NCBI GenBank assembly: GCA_015064725.1
Contig: SVRQ01000011.1
Span: 1 to 56,644, forward strand
Reading direction: 5' to 3'
Source of the DNA: Oscillospiraceae bacterium
GTDB lineage: Bacteria; Bacillota; Clostridia; Oscillospirales; CAG-272
DNA length: 56,644 nt
The translations under genes and the position numbers were made by a program. The notes beneath the pieces are model-generated. The model did not search any database, was not told the DNA's origin, and worked only from the letters and a program-made list of their open reading frames with translations. Position 1 is the stretch's first letter. Each line of letters starts with the position of its first letter. Of the stretch, positions 1 to 7,105 are shown one piece after another.

Positions 1-144
1 AATTTCACGTCACGATATGAAAGCGCAATTCACGATATTCAAAATCTGATTGCGTTTCATTACAGAGATGCTTCAAGGAATCCATATTCTATGGATAACT
101 TAATAAAGATTTTATCATTGTGGCATGGTAAAAGTATTAAATAA
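1..144 (+). CDS. C-terminal end of an unidentified protein (partial)
   Basis: Frame 1 is open from the first base of the window to a TAA at 142-144 and encodes the last 47 residues of a protein whose start lies outside. The visible tail is rich in Ile, His and Tyr, with segments such as YESAIHDIQNLIAFHYRD, and ends LWHGKSIK; it has no membrane segment or motif I recognise. An intrinsic terminator at 195-219 follows about 50 bases downstream, which supports a real gene end. The function cannot be assigned from this fragment. That the frame is coding is inferred from its uninterrupted length to the window edge and the terminator after it. Confidence 0.5.
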   Translation, partial: NFTSRYESAIHDIQNLIAFHYRDASRNPYSMDNLIKILSLWHGKSIK

Positions 145-154
145 TAGTTGGTAT

Positions 155-191
155 CTTTTTTCTGGCACGTCTTGACAAAAAAGATGCCAAC
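155..191. repeat. Left inverted repeat flanking the 409-1284 gene
   Basis: This 37-bp segment matches the reverse complement of 1310-1346 at 35 of 37 positions by eye. Together the two copies bracket one promoter and one gene. The left copy also carries a local inverted repeat: TTGGTATC at 148-155 pairs with GATGCCAA at 183-190. Confidence 0.75.
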
Positions 192-194
192 CGA

Positions 195-219
195 AAAACC
201 CGAGATTTTCTCGGGTTTT
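195..219 (+). terminator. Intrinsic terminator after the partial CDS
   Basis: An 11-bp stem (AAAACCCGAGA, loop TTT, TCTCGGGTTTT) ends in a T-run. It lies about 50 bases after the stop of the truncated CDS. Confidence 0.75.
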
Positions 220-338
220 CTTCGTTTTACGCCGTTTTCATTACTTTTTTGAAATTCGGATTTGTATACAAATAAAAAGATGCCAATTGGCATTTTCGGG
301 CAAGTGAGCAGAAGTGAACCTTTCCCTTGCTCTTGAAT

Positions 339-367
339 TTGACAAGAAGCGTATTCCATGGTATAAT
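339..367 (+). promoter_or_regulatory. Sigma-A promoter of the 409 gene
   Basis: TTGACA at 339-344 and TATAAT at 362-367 are separated by 17 bp, a perfect consensus promoter about 40 bases before the start codon at 409. Confidence 0.9.
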
Positions 368-408
368 ATACCTACAATAATCTCAAAAAGCAAGGAGTCG
401 ATCAAGTA

Positions 409-1284
409 ATGGTTAACGAAATTATAGAATTACTGCCTTCAACCGAGCTAAAGGCGAAGATCAAAGAAACAAATCATCAGTTCAAGGAAAGTGAACTTTT
501 ACAAATTATATACAGATATGCTCCCTCATTTGATACACGTATCGATTTGTTGGAGCGTTTTTCGGGTATTGCTAACTCTGATGTTGCATCGTTAGCAAAG
601 GTTTATATCGAATATGAAAGAGAGAATTTTTCACGCTTTATTGAAGCACCCGAGGGGTTTGTATATGAACTTTGTATCAAAGATAAGCCGGAGGCATACG
701 AAGAAAAATATCTATGCGCGTCTTATCAAGCGGCACTTGTTTGTATTGACCGTTTTTATGAGGAATACGCAGATGTAGATACAAAAGAAACCGAAAAAAG
801 CCGATATATAATCATTAAACGCAAAGTATTTTCGGAGAATGATACATTTGAAGAAGATGCCTATGCAAAATGCGTGCTTGGAGCGAACAAGACCGTTTTG
901 GAAGTGTCAGATTATAGAAATCCTGCTGATTGCGACTCTGAAATTATGTGTTCAGAATGTAAAGAGATCTGCCCTCGCAGATGTGATGATCTGCCTTTTC
1001 CTTGTTTTGCACATAACTATGCTGTAATTAAGTATAAAGACTATGACGGGCTTGAACATTTTGGAGTAAATATATGTTTGGGAAAATGTGATGGAATGGC
1101 ACAGGAGCTCTATGTTATTCCTTTGGATTCTTCTGAAATACGTGAGCATCGTTTTGATGCCGACTTTTTTGACCATGAACATATAGAGCTTCCTCTTGCT
1201 ACGCTTGCTTCTCCCGATGATTTGGATGAAGTGATGAGAAAAAACTACTTTGATTTTGTTGAACATTGGAGTTCGCGGACTTAA
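409..1284 (+). CDS. Hypothetical protein with a CxxCxxxCxxxC cluster
   Basis: This encodes a 291-aa soluble acidic protein with no signal peptide or membrane segment. The start ATG follows AAGGAG and a consensus promoter. Residues 1-90 look helical, and a Cys cluster (C181, C184, C188, C192) suggests a possible metal site; both are readings of the sequence, not family knowledge. I do not recognise the family. The gene stands alone: it has its own promoter, a terminator lies just downstream, and the whole unit is enclosed by 37-bp inverted repeats (155-191 and 1310-1346). It could therefore be a single-gene cassette moved as a unit, but no mobility gene is present. Function unknown. Confidence 0.85.
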   Translation: MVNEIIELLPSTELKAKIKETNHQFKESELLQIIYRYAPSFDTRIDLLERFSGIANSDVASLAKVYIEYERENFSRFIEAPEGFVYELCIKDKPEAYEEKYLCASYQAALVCIDRFYEEYADVDTKETEKSRYIIIKRKVFSENDTFEEDAYAKCVLGANKTVLEVSDYRNPADCDSEIMCSECKEICPRRCDDLPFPCFAHNYAVIKYKDYDGLEHFGVNICLGKCDGMAQELYVIPLDSSEIREHRFDADFFDHEHIELPLATLASPDDLDEVMRKNYFDFVEHWSSRT

Positions 1285-1309
1285 AAAGTACGGAAAATGC
1301 ATAAATATA

Positions 1310-1346
1310 GTTGGCATCTTTTTTGTCAACACGTCCCAGAAAAAAG
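1310..1346. repeat. Right inverted repeat flanking the 409-1284 gene
   Basis: Reverse complement of 155-191 with two mismatches. Its outer end runs into the terminator at 1341-1377. A weaker related start (TTAGCATCTTT) follows the 1608-2144 gene at about 2143. Confidence 0.75.
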
Positions 1347-1377
1347 AGAGCAAGTCGAAAGACTTGCTCTCTTTTTT
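1341..1377. terminator. Bidirectional intrinsic terminator after the 409 gene
   Basis: An A-run, an 11-bp stem (GAGAGCAAGTC, loop GAAA, GACTTGCTCTC) and a T-run form a terminator usable on both strands. Confidence 0.9.
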
Positions 1378-1381
1378 CAAC

Positions 1382-1555
1382 GAAATTCGCCTTGCGGTGA
1401 GTGAAATTTGGCTTCGCCAAGTGAAATAGCTCCGCTGTGAAATATTTGCTTCGCAAATGTGATTGGCGAATTTCATTTCACGTCGACCGAAGGGAAACAT
1501 TTCAAAATTTCCGCAAGGAATTTATTTCACATTCGGCGTGAGCCGAATATTTCAC
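1382..1555. repeat. Hairpin array with GTGAAAT/ATTTCAC linkers
   Basis: Short hairpins with unrelated stems are joined by a constant heptamer. In the left half the linker reads GTGAAAT (1401-1407, 1421-1427, 1437-1443; GTGATT at 1459). In the right half it reads ATTTCAC (1475-1481, 1524-1530, 1549-1555; ATTTCA at 1499). Hairpins include CGC-ctt-GCG (1388-1396), TTGGC-ttc-GCCAA (1408-1420), AGC-tcc-GCT (1428-1436), ATTTGC-ttc-GCAAAT (1444-1458), AAATTtCC-gcaa-GGAATTT (1505-1523) and ATTCGGC-gtga-GCCGAAT (1531-1548). GAAATTCGCC at 1382-1391 can also pair with GGCGAATTTC at 1465-1474, closing a multibranched fold. The array fills the gap between the terminator ending at 1377 and the promoter starting at 1556. 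It has the same plan as the array at 15018-15200. Confidence 0.85.
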
Positions 1556-1584
1556 TTTACTAACGCCCCAAAGCGTGCTATAAT
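1556..1584 (+). promoter_or_regulatory. Promoter of the 1608 gene
   Basis: TTTACT at 1556-1561 and TATAAT at 1579-1584 have a 17-bp spacer and directly abut the last linker of the hairpin array. The start codon is 24 bases further on. Confidence 0.75.
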
Positions 1585-1607
1585 AAACTCAGAAAGGCGG
1601 TGGAGAT

Positions 1608-2144
1608 ATGAAAAAAACAAAAAAATACGTTACGGGAAAAGATATACGTCGCAATTATCGTATTTTTCTTATCGGAGCTGTTTTTGCTTTTATTTTTGGA
1701 CTTTATATTATTTTAGTAATAACGCTTAATCCAACGCCTGCATACGAGAATTTACAAAATGATACGATAGTGGTTGATAATATAAAATATTACACAGGCG
1801 TAAAAGGTGGCAGCTATTATGGCTTGACTTCTACCGATGGGATAAAATATCATTTAAGCGGAGATTTTAGTTTCAAAATTCTCGAAGAAAAGCTAATCTA
1901 TGGAACAGAAATTTTGATAAAATGGCACAACAAGGATAAATTAATGTTTGAAAGGTTTTATATAGAGGAAATATATCTTGACGGAGAAAAACTCTCCACC
2001 TATACTAATGACGATAAAGCTTCAAATATTTTTGCTTATGTTGGTGGGAGCGCAATGTTTATCTTAGGAATTGCTGCTATAATATTTTATCACCATATTG
2101 TGGCAAAAGAAATTCGCAATCTGCCAAAAAAACATAGAAATTAG
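1608..2144 (+). CDS. Small two-pass membrane protein, function unknown
   Basis: This encodes 178 aa. A basic N-terminus is followed by a membrane helix at about residues 19-40, an approximately 100-residue presumably extracellular region rich in beta-strand and Tyr/Lys/Asp, a second helix at about 146-166, and a basic C-terminal tail. Both ends are therefore predicted inside, with a loop outside (inference from charge distribution). The start follows a GGCGGTGGAG ribosome binding site. The gene is monocistronic between a promoter at 1556-1584 and a terminator at 2179-2200, immediately downstream of the first hairpin array. The loop could be an OB-like or small beta domain, but I cannot name a family. 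Confidence 0.85.
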   Translation: MKKTKKYVTGKDIRRNYRIFLIGAVFAFIFGLYIILVITLNPTPAYENLQNDTIVVDNIKYYTGVKGGSYYGLTSTDGIKYHLSGDFSFKILEEKLIYGTEILIKWHNKDKLMFERFYIEEIYLDGEKLSTYTNDDKASNIFAYVGGSAMFILGIAAIIFYHHIVAKEIRNLPKKHRN

Positions 2145-2178
2145 TTAGCATCTTTCCCGTCTGCTTACCCCTCAACGA

Positions 2179-2200
2179 AACACCCGAAAGGGTGTTTTTT
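2179..2200 (+). terminator. Intrinsic terminator
   Basis: AACACCC, loop GAAA, GGGTGTT followed by T residues, about 35 bases after the stop of the 1608 gene. Confidence 0.85.
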
Positions 2201-2301
2201 CTTCCCACCTTGCACGCTTCATTTTCCTTGACTCTATATTGCTGCTGTGGTAAAATGAATTTACACAGTTGAATTTTCAAAGCGCAAGGAGTGCTCAATA
2301 A

Positions 2302-2724
2302 ATGTATAGATCTAAAATGATGATAGTTATGCGCCGAGATTTGAAAATGCGCAAGGGAAAGATCGCAGCGCAAGCGGGACACGCTTGTATAGAAGCGGTT
2401 TTGATGGCTCTTAAAAAAGAAGACAGGATGAACGATTTTCAAATAACGCCCGACGGAATGTTTTTGAACGATATGGGAAAACGACCCACTCCGCTTTCGG
2501 ATTGGTTTGGATATGGTTGCGCAAAGGTGTGCGTTTACGTTGATTCCGAAGAGGCACTGTTGGATATAGCTGAAAAGGCGGAAGAAAAGGGGATCATAGC
2601 CGCAGTCATTACGGATGCGGGAATGACGGAGTTCCACGGTATGCCTACAAAAACCTGCCTTGCACTTGAGCCTCTGCCCACGGAAACAGCGGATGAGCTG
2701 ACAGGCGGTTTGCCGTTGTATTGA
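2302..2724 (+). CDS. pth2: Peptidyl-tRNA hydrolase, Pth2 family
   Basis: This encodes 140 aa matching the archaeal/eukaryotic-type peptidyl-tRNA hydrolase Pth2, which releases tRNA from stalled peptidyl-tRNA in the cytoplasm. Visible family marks are the N-terminal strand MMIVMRRDLKM, the helix start KGKIAAQAGHA (about residues 19-29), and the C-terminal AGMTEFHGMPTKTCLALEP segment. An insertion between the first helix and the middle strand (about residues 45-70, TPDGMFLNDMGKRPTPLS) is longer than I expect for the core fold. The start follows AAGGAG with suitable spacing. Most bacteria use the unrelated Pth1, so this is either an additional enzyme or one with a modified role. It is followed closely by the rhodanese gene. 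Confidence 0.9.
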   Translation: MYRSKMMIVMRRDLKMRKGKIAAQAGHACIEAVLMALKKEDRMNDFQITPDGMFLNDMGKRPTPLSDWFGYGCAKVCVYVDSEEALLDIAEKAEEKGIIAAVITDAGMTEFHGMPTKTCLALEPLPTETADELTGGLPLY

Positions 2725-2771
2725 TTTAGAGTAAAAAAGTTATATTGTAAATGCAGAAAGGATGCCATACA

Positions 2772-3167
2772 ATGAAAAAACTTTTCACATTATTTTTAAC
2801 CCTTTGCCTTATATTCATTACCTCTTGCGGGGATAATTCTGAAAAAGATAAAGGAGCTGTTTATATGAATATTACTGCAAAAGAAGCTAAAGAGACTATG
2901 GATAGCGAAACAGGGTACGTTATTCTCGACGTGCGCACCGAGGAAGAGTTTGCCGAGGGGCATATCCCGGGCGCAATTCTCATTCCCGATTATGAGATCA
3001 AAGAAAAAGCGCCTGAATTGCTTCCTGATAAGGATGTGCTTATTCTTGTGTATTGCAGAAGTGGCAGAAGAAGCAAGCTTGCTGCAGAAAAGCTTGTTTC
3101 CCTTGGTTATACCAACATAAGAGAGTTTGGCGGTATAATCGATTGGGAATATGAGATCGAAAAATAG
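2772..3167 (+). CDS. Rhodanese-domain lipoprotein
   Basis: This encodes 131 aa: a lipoprotein signal peptide ending in an ITSC lipobox (Cys about residue 19), a short linker, then one rhodanese domain (about residues 32-131). The domain has VILDVRTEEEFAEGHIPGA and an active-site loop Y-C-R-S-G-R-R with the catalytic Cys at about residue 95. It should be membrane-anchored outside the cytoplasm and handle sulfane sulfur or act as a related sulfur carrier; the substrate is unknown. I chose the ATG at 2772, not an in-frame ATG at 2751, because AAAGGA at 2757-2762 fits 2772 and the signal peptide begins MKKLF. It is probably co-transcribed with pth2 (gap 47 bases) and ends at a terminator. Confidence 0.9.
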   Translation: MKKLFTLFLTLCLIFITSCGDNSEKDKGAVYMNITAKEAKETMDSETGYVILDVRTEEEFAEGHIPGAILIPDYEIKEKAPELLPDKDVLILVYCRSGRRSKLAAEKLVSLGYTNIREFGGIIDWEYEIEK

Positions 3168-3169
3168 TA

Positions 3170-3196
3170 AAAGGCAGAGGAAACTCTGCCTTTTAT
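3170..3196 (+). terminator. Intrinsic terminator after the rhodanese gene
   Basis: A 10-bp stem (AAAGGCAGAG, loop GAAA, CTCTGCCTTT) ends in T residues two bases after the stop codon. Confidence 0.85.
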
Positions 3197-3318
3197 CATA
3201 AATTTTTTACAAAAGTTCATAGAAAGTTCATTGCAATAGATTTTGAGGTATGTTATCATTTTATAGGTAATAAGGGAATTTGTTGGGGCATTTTGCCTCC
3301 CGGAAAGAAGGAATGATG

Positions 3319-3741
3319 ATGAATAATAACAAAATATCTTTCAGAGAAAGAATGGTTCGCTTTATGTACGGCAGAAATGGCGTTGATACGCTTTGTAACG
3401 TGCTTATGATAACTTACGCTGTCCTTGCGGTGATCAATCTTTTTATAGGTTCTGTTTGGCTGTCGCTTGCTACGCTGGCTTTGGCGGTTTACGCGATATT
3501 CCGAATGATGTCGCACAACGTAGCGAAACGCAGGGCGGAAAACGCGCGTTTTTGCGGTATGGGCAGGAAGATAAAACAATGGTTTAAGCGAATGAATAAT
3601 AAGTTTCGCGACAGAAAGACACACGTTTACCGCAAATGCCCTCATTGCAAGAACACGCTTCGCTTACCTAAAGTCAAGGGGGAGCATACTGTAAACTGCC
3701 CCTGCTGCAATAATAAATTTGATGTGAAGATAATAAGATAA
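3319..3741 (+). CDS. Membrane protein with C-terminal zinc ribbon
   Basis: This encodes 140 aa with two closely spaced hydrophobic segments (about residues 24-62), a basic linker, and a C-terminal zinc ribbon: CPHC at residues 107-110 and CPCC at 127-130. Start choice: three consecutive in-frame ATGs occur at 3313, 3316 and 3319, and the AAGAAGG ribosome binding site (3306-3311) has workable spacing only for the last. The architecture, a membrane anchor plus cytoplasmic zinc ribbon, is common in small Clostridial proteins of unknown role. The ribbon could bind nucleic acid or a protein partner, but nothing here says which. The gene is monocistronic and ends at a bidirectional terminator shared with the convergent transporter gene. 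Confidence 0.85.
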   Translation: MNNNKISFRERMVRFMYGRNGVDTLCNVLMITYAVLAVINLFIGSVWLSLATLALAVYAIFRMMSHNVAKRRAENARFCGMGRKIKQWFKRMNNKFRDRKTHVYRKCPHCKNTLRLPKVKGEHTVNCPCCNNKFDVKIIR

Positions 3742-3766
3742 GAGCAAAAAGAAAAGACCGCGAAAA

Positions 3767-3792
3767 GAAAAGACCGCGTTTGCGGTCTTTTC
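3767..3792. terminator. Bidirectional terminator between convergent genes
   Basis: GAAAAGACCGC, loop GTTT, GCGGTCTTTTC. It serves the zinc-ribbon gene on + and the transporter on -. Its left arm is duplicated just upstream (GAAAAGACCGCG at 3751-3762), so two alternative stems are possible. Confidence 0.85.
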
Positions 3793-3799
3793 GATTTAT

Positions 3800-5356
3800 T
3801 TAAGCATTCTTTTTCTTGCCAAGCTGTTTGAGAACAATAACGGCAATTGCAAAGAGAGCGAGCGCTGTTGCCCACATAATAACACAGCTGAGAACGCTGC
3901 CAAGGTTTACGCACAAGCCCGCAACAACGTAGGATATTGCCGCGATACCTGCAACGAGGGAAGCGTAGGGAAGCTGAGTGTTAACGTGGTCAACGTGGTT
4001 GCACTGCGCACCTGCGGAAGCAAGGATAGTTGTATCGGAGATGGGGGAGATGTGGTCGCCGAATACAGCACCGCCGAGTGTAGCGGAAACTGTAAGAACA
4101 GCCATTGTACCGCTGCCGCCGAGGATCGTTACTGCGATCGGAACGAGAACACCGAACGTGCCCCAAGATGTACCTGTGGAGAATGCGATAGCACCTGCGA
4201 GGATGAAGAAGATAGCGGGGAAGAGGAACTGAGGGAATGCGCTGTTTGCAAGGTTTGCTTCAACGAATGCCTGAGCATCGAGGTAACCGCCCTTAGCGCC
4301 CATAATGCCGGAGATGGACCAAGCGAACGTGAGGATGAGGATGGCGGGAACCATTGCCTTGAAGCCGTCTGTAAAGCTGCCTGTGATCTCCTTGAAGGAA
4401 ACTACGCGCGCTATCATATAATAAACGGAGATTATAACGAGCGCTACTGTAGAACCGATAGCAAGGGACATACCTGCGTCACAGTTGGAGAAAGCTTCGA
4501 TAAAGTTTGCGGACTGGAGCTCTTTGTCGATAAGGCCTGTATCCCAGTTGTAGAAGAAGCCTGTGTAAAGCATACCGCCGATGCAGCAAGCGATGAGCAC
4601 GAGAACGGGGATAACGAGGTGGCGAACCTTACCCTTGGGGTTAGCGGCAATACCGGAGGAAGCTTCCTCATCGCTTGCGTCTGCGCCTGCGTGAAGATCT
4701 CCCGTTGCTTCTGCAATTTCCATATTGCGCTTCATCTTGCCAAAGTCAAATTTGAAGAAGCAGAGAGCGAATACCATAACGAGTGTAAGAAGTGCGTAAA
4801 CGTTGAAGGGAATGGTTTTGATAAATACCATAAGACCGTCGCCTTCAAGCTCGCCCGCAACAGCTGCAGCCCAGCTGGAGATGGGGGCGATAATGCAAAC
4901 GGGAGCCGCCGTTGCATCGATGATGTAAGCGAGCTTCGCGCGGGAAACTCTGAATTTGTCCGTAACGGGACGCATAACGGAACCAACCGTCAAGCAGTTG
5001 AAGTAGTCATCCACGAAGATGAGGCAGCCAAGACCTGCCGTTGCAGCAAGAACGCCGCTTTTGGACTTGATCTTTTTACTTGCCCAGTCACCGTACGCTT
5101 TCGCGCCGCCGGATTTCTGCATAAGAACGACCAAAATGCCGAGAACTACGAGGAAAACGATGATAGGAGTGTTGCTACCAACTTTTTCGCTCATAACCTG
5201 ATAAAGTGTGAACATCGCTTTAAGCGGATTACCGCCTGCATACATCATTGCACCGACAAAGATACCGAGGAACAGGGAAACGTAAACCTGCTTCGTTACC
5301 AATGCGAGCACGATGGCGATGACAGCGGGCAAAAACGCCCATAATGTACCTTCCAT
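3800..5356 (-). CDS. NhaC-family transporter, predicted lysine permease
   Basis: This encodes a 518-aa polytopic membrane protein of the NhaC antiporter family with about a dozen hydrophobic segments. Family-like conserved stretches are FVDDYFNCLTVGSVMRPVTD (about residues 115-134), the AFSTGTSWGTFG loop and GDHISPISDTTILASAGA. A hydrophilic loop (about residues 215-240) is rich in Asp/Glu/Ala. NhaC proteins classically exchange Na+ for H+, but this gene lies behind a lysine riboswitch with an attenuator. In established work on the lysine regulon, NhaC-like genes behind such riboswitches (LysW type) are predicted lysine transporters. I therefore infer lysine uptake, repressed when lysine is plentiful. 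It is monocistronic; the start ATG is preceded by AAAGGAG. Confidence 0.88.
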   Translation of the reverse strand: MEGTLWAFLPAVIAIVLALVTKQVYVSLFLGIFVGAMMYAGGNPLKAMFTLYQVMSEKVGSNTPIIVFLVVLGILVVLMQKSGGAKAYGDWASKKIKSKSGVLAATAGLGCLIFVDDYFNCLTVGSVMRPVTDKFRVSRAKLAYIIDATAAPVCIIAPISSWAAAVAGELEGDGLMVFIKTIPFNVYALLTLVMVFALCFFKFDFGKMKRNMEIAEATGDLHAGADASDEEASSGIAANPKGKVRHLVIPVLVLIACCIGGMLYTGFFYNWDTGLIDKELQSANFIEAFSNCDAGMSLAIGSTVALVIISVYYMIARVVSFKEITGSFTDGFKAMVPAILILTFAWSISGIMGAKGGYLDAQAFVEANLANSAFPQFLFPAIFFILAGAIAFSTGTSWGTFGVLVPIAVTILGGSGTMAVLTVSATLGGAVFGDHISPISDTTILASAGAQCNHVDHVNTQLPYASLVAGIAAISYVVAGLCVNLGSVLSCVIMWATALALFAIAVIVLKQLGKKKNA

Positions 5357-5410
5357 TGTGTTTTTCTCCTTTGATGTTAAATTTTATTTTATTTGCGTAT
5401 GGAAAGCTTG

Positions 5411-5443
5411 ATAAAAAAATCACGGTACTATCAAATACCGTGA
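5411..5443 (-). terminator. Attenuator terminator of the lysine riboswitch
   Basis: Read on the minus strand, ATCACGGTA and TACCGTGAT pair and are followed by a run of seven T residues, between the aptamer and the transporter start. Lysine binding is expected to favour this hairpin and stop transcription. Confidence 0.9.
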
Positions 5444-5448
5444 TGCAA

Positions 5449-5624
5449 GATCAAAATACTCAATAGCACAACACCGCAAAACGGTGACAGTCGCGCCGAT
5501 ATTTTCGTCGCGCCCGAATAAAGAAGCTTGGGCTGCTTTTTTATTCTCGGCGGCTGCCCCTTTACCACACGGTCAAAACCCATATCCGTGCTTATCTTGA
5601 AAGCCGCGCCTCTATCGTGATTTT
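5449..5624 (-). promoter_or_regulatory. Lysine riboswitch (L box) aptamer
   Basis: The minus-strand leader carries the conserved L-box blocks in order: GATAGAGGCGCG with TCAAGATAAG (P2 region), AAAGGGGCAGCCGCCGA (core junction with the GCCGCCGA signature), CTGTCACCG, and GTGCTATTGAG closing P1. The order and wording match the lysine riboswitch of Firmicutes lysine genes. An intrinsic terminator follows, then the ribosome binding site of the NhaC-family gene, so this is a transcriptional off-switch. Confidence 0.93.
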
Positions 5625-5690
5625 AGTATAGCCTATGTAGTTTAGCACAATAAAACGCCTTTGTCAACGCTTTTTGTCAATATATATAAC

Positions 5691-5716
5691 AAAAACCGCG
5701 AAAATCCGCGGTTTTT
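5691..5716. terminator. Bidirectional intrinsic terminator
   Basis: AAAAACCGCG, loop AAAATC, CGCGGTTTTT. It lies upstream of the riboswitch and would insulate it from read-through of the gene at 5991-6965. Confidence 0.75.
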
Positions 5717-5718
5717 AT

Positions 5719-5768
5719 TATAACATAGGCAATTGCGCGTGGAACGTGCACAATTGCTTGTTCAAAAA
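5719..5768 (+). repeat. Dispersed repeat, copy 1 (TATAACATAGG...TTGTTCAAA)
   Basis: About 50 bp starting TATAACATAGG, with an internal imperfect palindrome around ATTGCGCGTGGAAC and ending GCTTGTTCAAA. A near-identical copy lies inverted at 43925-43974, and TATAACATAGG recurs at about 37880. The rest of the gap to 5941 shows a small GCGTT/AACGC stem with a T-run at about 5803-5826 and no gene. Confidence 0.7.
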
Positions 5769-5941
5769 AAGCGTACCTTTCCACCAAGACTGGAGGTAGG
5801 GTGTTGAAGCGTTTGAACGCTTTTTTATACTGAATCCCACTATCAAAAGTAAAAATTCGCGTTAACATAACGCCTCTGAATAAAAATCCGATTTTTACGT
5901 AGTGCTTTGTCCCGACTAAAACTTTACAAACAAAGAATGAT

Positions 5942-5971
5942 AAAAGCCTTCTCCCGAAGGAGAAGGCTTTT
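5942..5971. terminator. Bidirectional terminator after the 5991 gene
   Basis: AAAAGCCTTCTCC, loop CGA, AGGAGAAGGCTTTT, about 20 bases past the stop of the minus-strand secreted protein. Confidence 0.85.
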
Positions 5972-5990
5972 ATCGTTATGCTGTTATTCA

Positions 5991-6965
5991 TCAAGCCGGA
6001 CCGTCGTATTGCAAGAAAGAAGTGACCGCCAAAAATCCGATTGCAACTATTATGATAAGCGGCCAATACCAGTAGTTTGACAAAACGTACATAAACACGC
6101 CTTTTTCTGCCTTTTCCACCGCGATAAGTACGTCTTCTGCCGCCGATCCATCTTTTCTTTCATCGATAAACTTATAATTGGCATCATTTTCGGATTGCCA
6201 ATCATTCTTGTTTTTCGTATATCTGTCTATCCATTGAGCGTTGGTGTAATAATACGTTACGCCGTCTTTTTCGATCGTCGGGGAGCTGTATGTTTTTGTG
6301 TATTGACCTGTGGAAGAAATGATGTAGTTTACCGCGTCCTTGCTCTCGCTTACAAGCATAGGAAGTATCGCACCCTCATCGTTGCGGTAAAACGCACCGT
6401 AAGCCGTGCCTTCGCCCACTTTTATGAAATAAGTATCATCTATCTTACCGATTATCTGAAATTTTTTATCGAAGACTTGAACGCCTTTTCCGAACTCCGG
6501 CTCAAATGATCCATATAAGCTGAAAAGTGTCATTTCGTATGGCTCCGCCGTAAAGCCTCCCATAAGCGGATTTACCGTGTTCACGGGTGTTATCTCTACA
6601 AAATAAGTGCCTGCTTCTATATTGTCAAGAGAGATAACGGTAAGATCGTTTGCGCCTTTTATCTTGCTTTCGGAAATGACTGCCATATCGGAGCTATATA
6701 CGGTCGCTTTCCAATAGTACGTGTATCCCGTCCAATTCTTTTGCAGAGATTGAAAAAGAATGACGGCATCTCCGCGCTCCGTGAATTCAAAGCTATATAG
6801 GTTGGCATCGTTTTCGTCTTCGAGATTATCCGTGATCGTTTCATCCGAAAGCGTTTTTGCATCCTCGGATACGGAAATATCTGCGGCTTGTATCGGGACG
6901 AGCAAATTAAGACAGAGCAAGATCAAGGCAAAGACACACGAAAATACTTTTGAAAATTTTTTCAT
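5991..6965 (-). CDS. Secreted protein with C-terminal membrane anchor
   Basis: This encodes 324 aa: a signal peptide (residues 1-28, cleavage likely after IQA-A), an extracellular region, and a C-terminal membrane helix at about residues 296-316 (WPLIIIVAIGFLAVTSFL). Residues about 35-130 read like a pre-peptidase C-terminal type beta-sandwich: DANLYSFEFTERGDAVILF, then a strand-turn series ending IEAGTYFVEITP. The middle is rich in Tyr and aromatic strands and I do not recognise it. Likely a surface-displayed protein binding an unknown partner. It is monocistronic, with a GGAGGTG ribosome binding site before the start and a terminator after the stop. Confidence 0.85.
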   Translation of the reverse strand: MKKFSKVFSCVFALILLCLNLLVPIQAADISVSEDAKTLSDETITDNLEDENDANLYSFEFTERGDAVILFQSLQKNWTGYTYYWKATVYSSDMAVISESKIKGANDLTVISLDNIEAGTYFVEITPVNTVNPLMGGFTAEPYEMTLFSLYGSFEPEFGKGVQVFDKKFQIIGKIDDTYFIKVGEGTAYGAFYRNDEGAILPMLVSESKDAVNYIISSTGQYTKTYSSPTIEKDGVTYYYTNAQWIDRYTKNKNDWQSENDANYKFIDERKDGSAAEDVLIAVEKAEKGVFMYVLSNYWYWPLIIIVAIGFLAVTSFLQYDGPA

Positions 6966-7019
6966 AACACACCTCCTGCGCTTATATTATAACATAACTG
7001 CGATAATATATCAATAAGC

Positions 7020-7049
7020 AAAAAAGCCTGCCTTGCGGCAAGCTTTTTT
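7020..7049 (-). terminator. Intrinsic terminator after the XRE gene
   Basis: AAAAAGC-c-TGCC, loop TTGC, GGCA-a-GCTTTTT; on the minus strand it follows the helix-turn-helix gene. Confidence 0.75.
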
Positions 7050-7105
7050 GTTTATATCTTTACGGAATATGAAATATATTTACACTGATTATTTTAACTG
7101 ATATA

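Noticed and set aside
3986-5344. A long open frame on + inside the NhaC-family gene
   Set aside because: Low-complexity Cys/Asp/Glu-rich translation exactly antisense to a conserved transporter; a mirror frame from codon bias.
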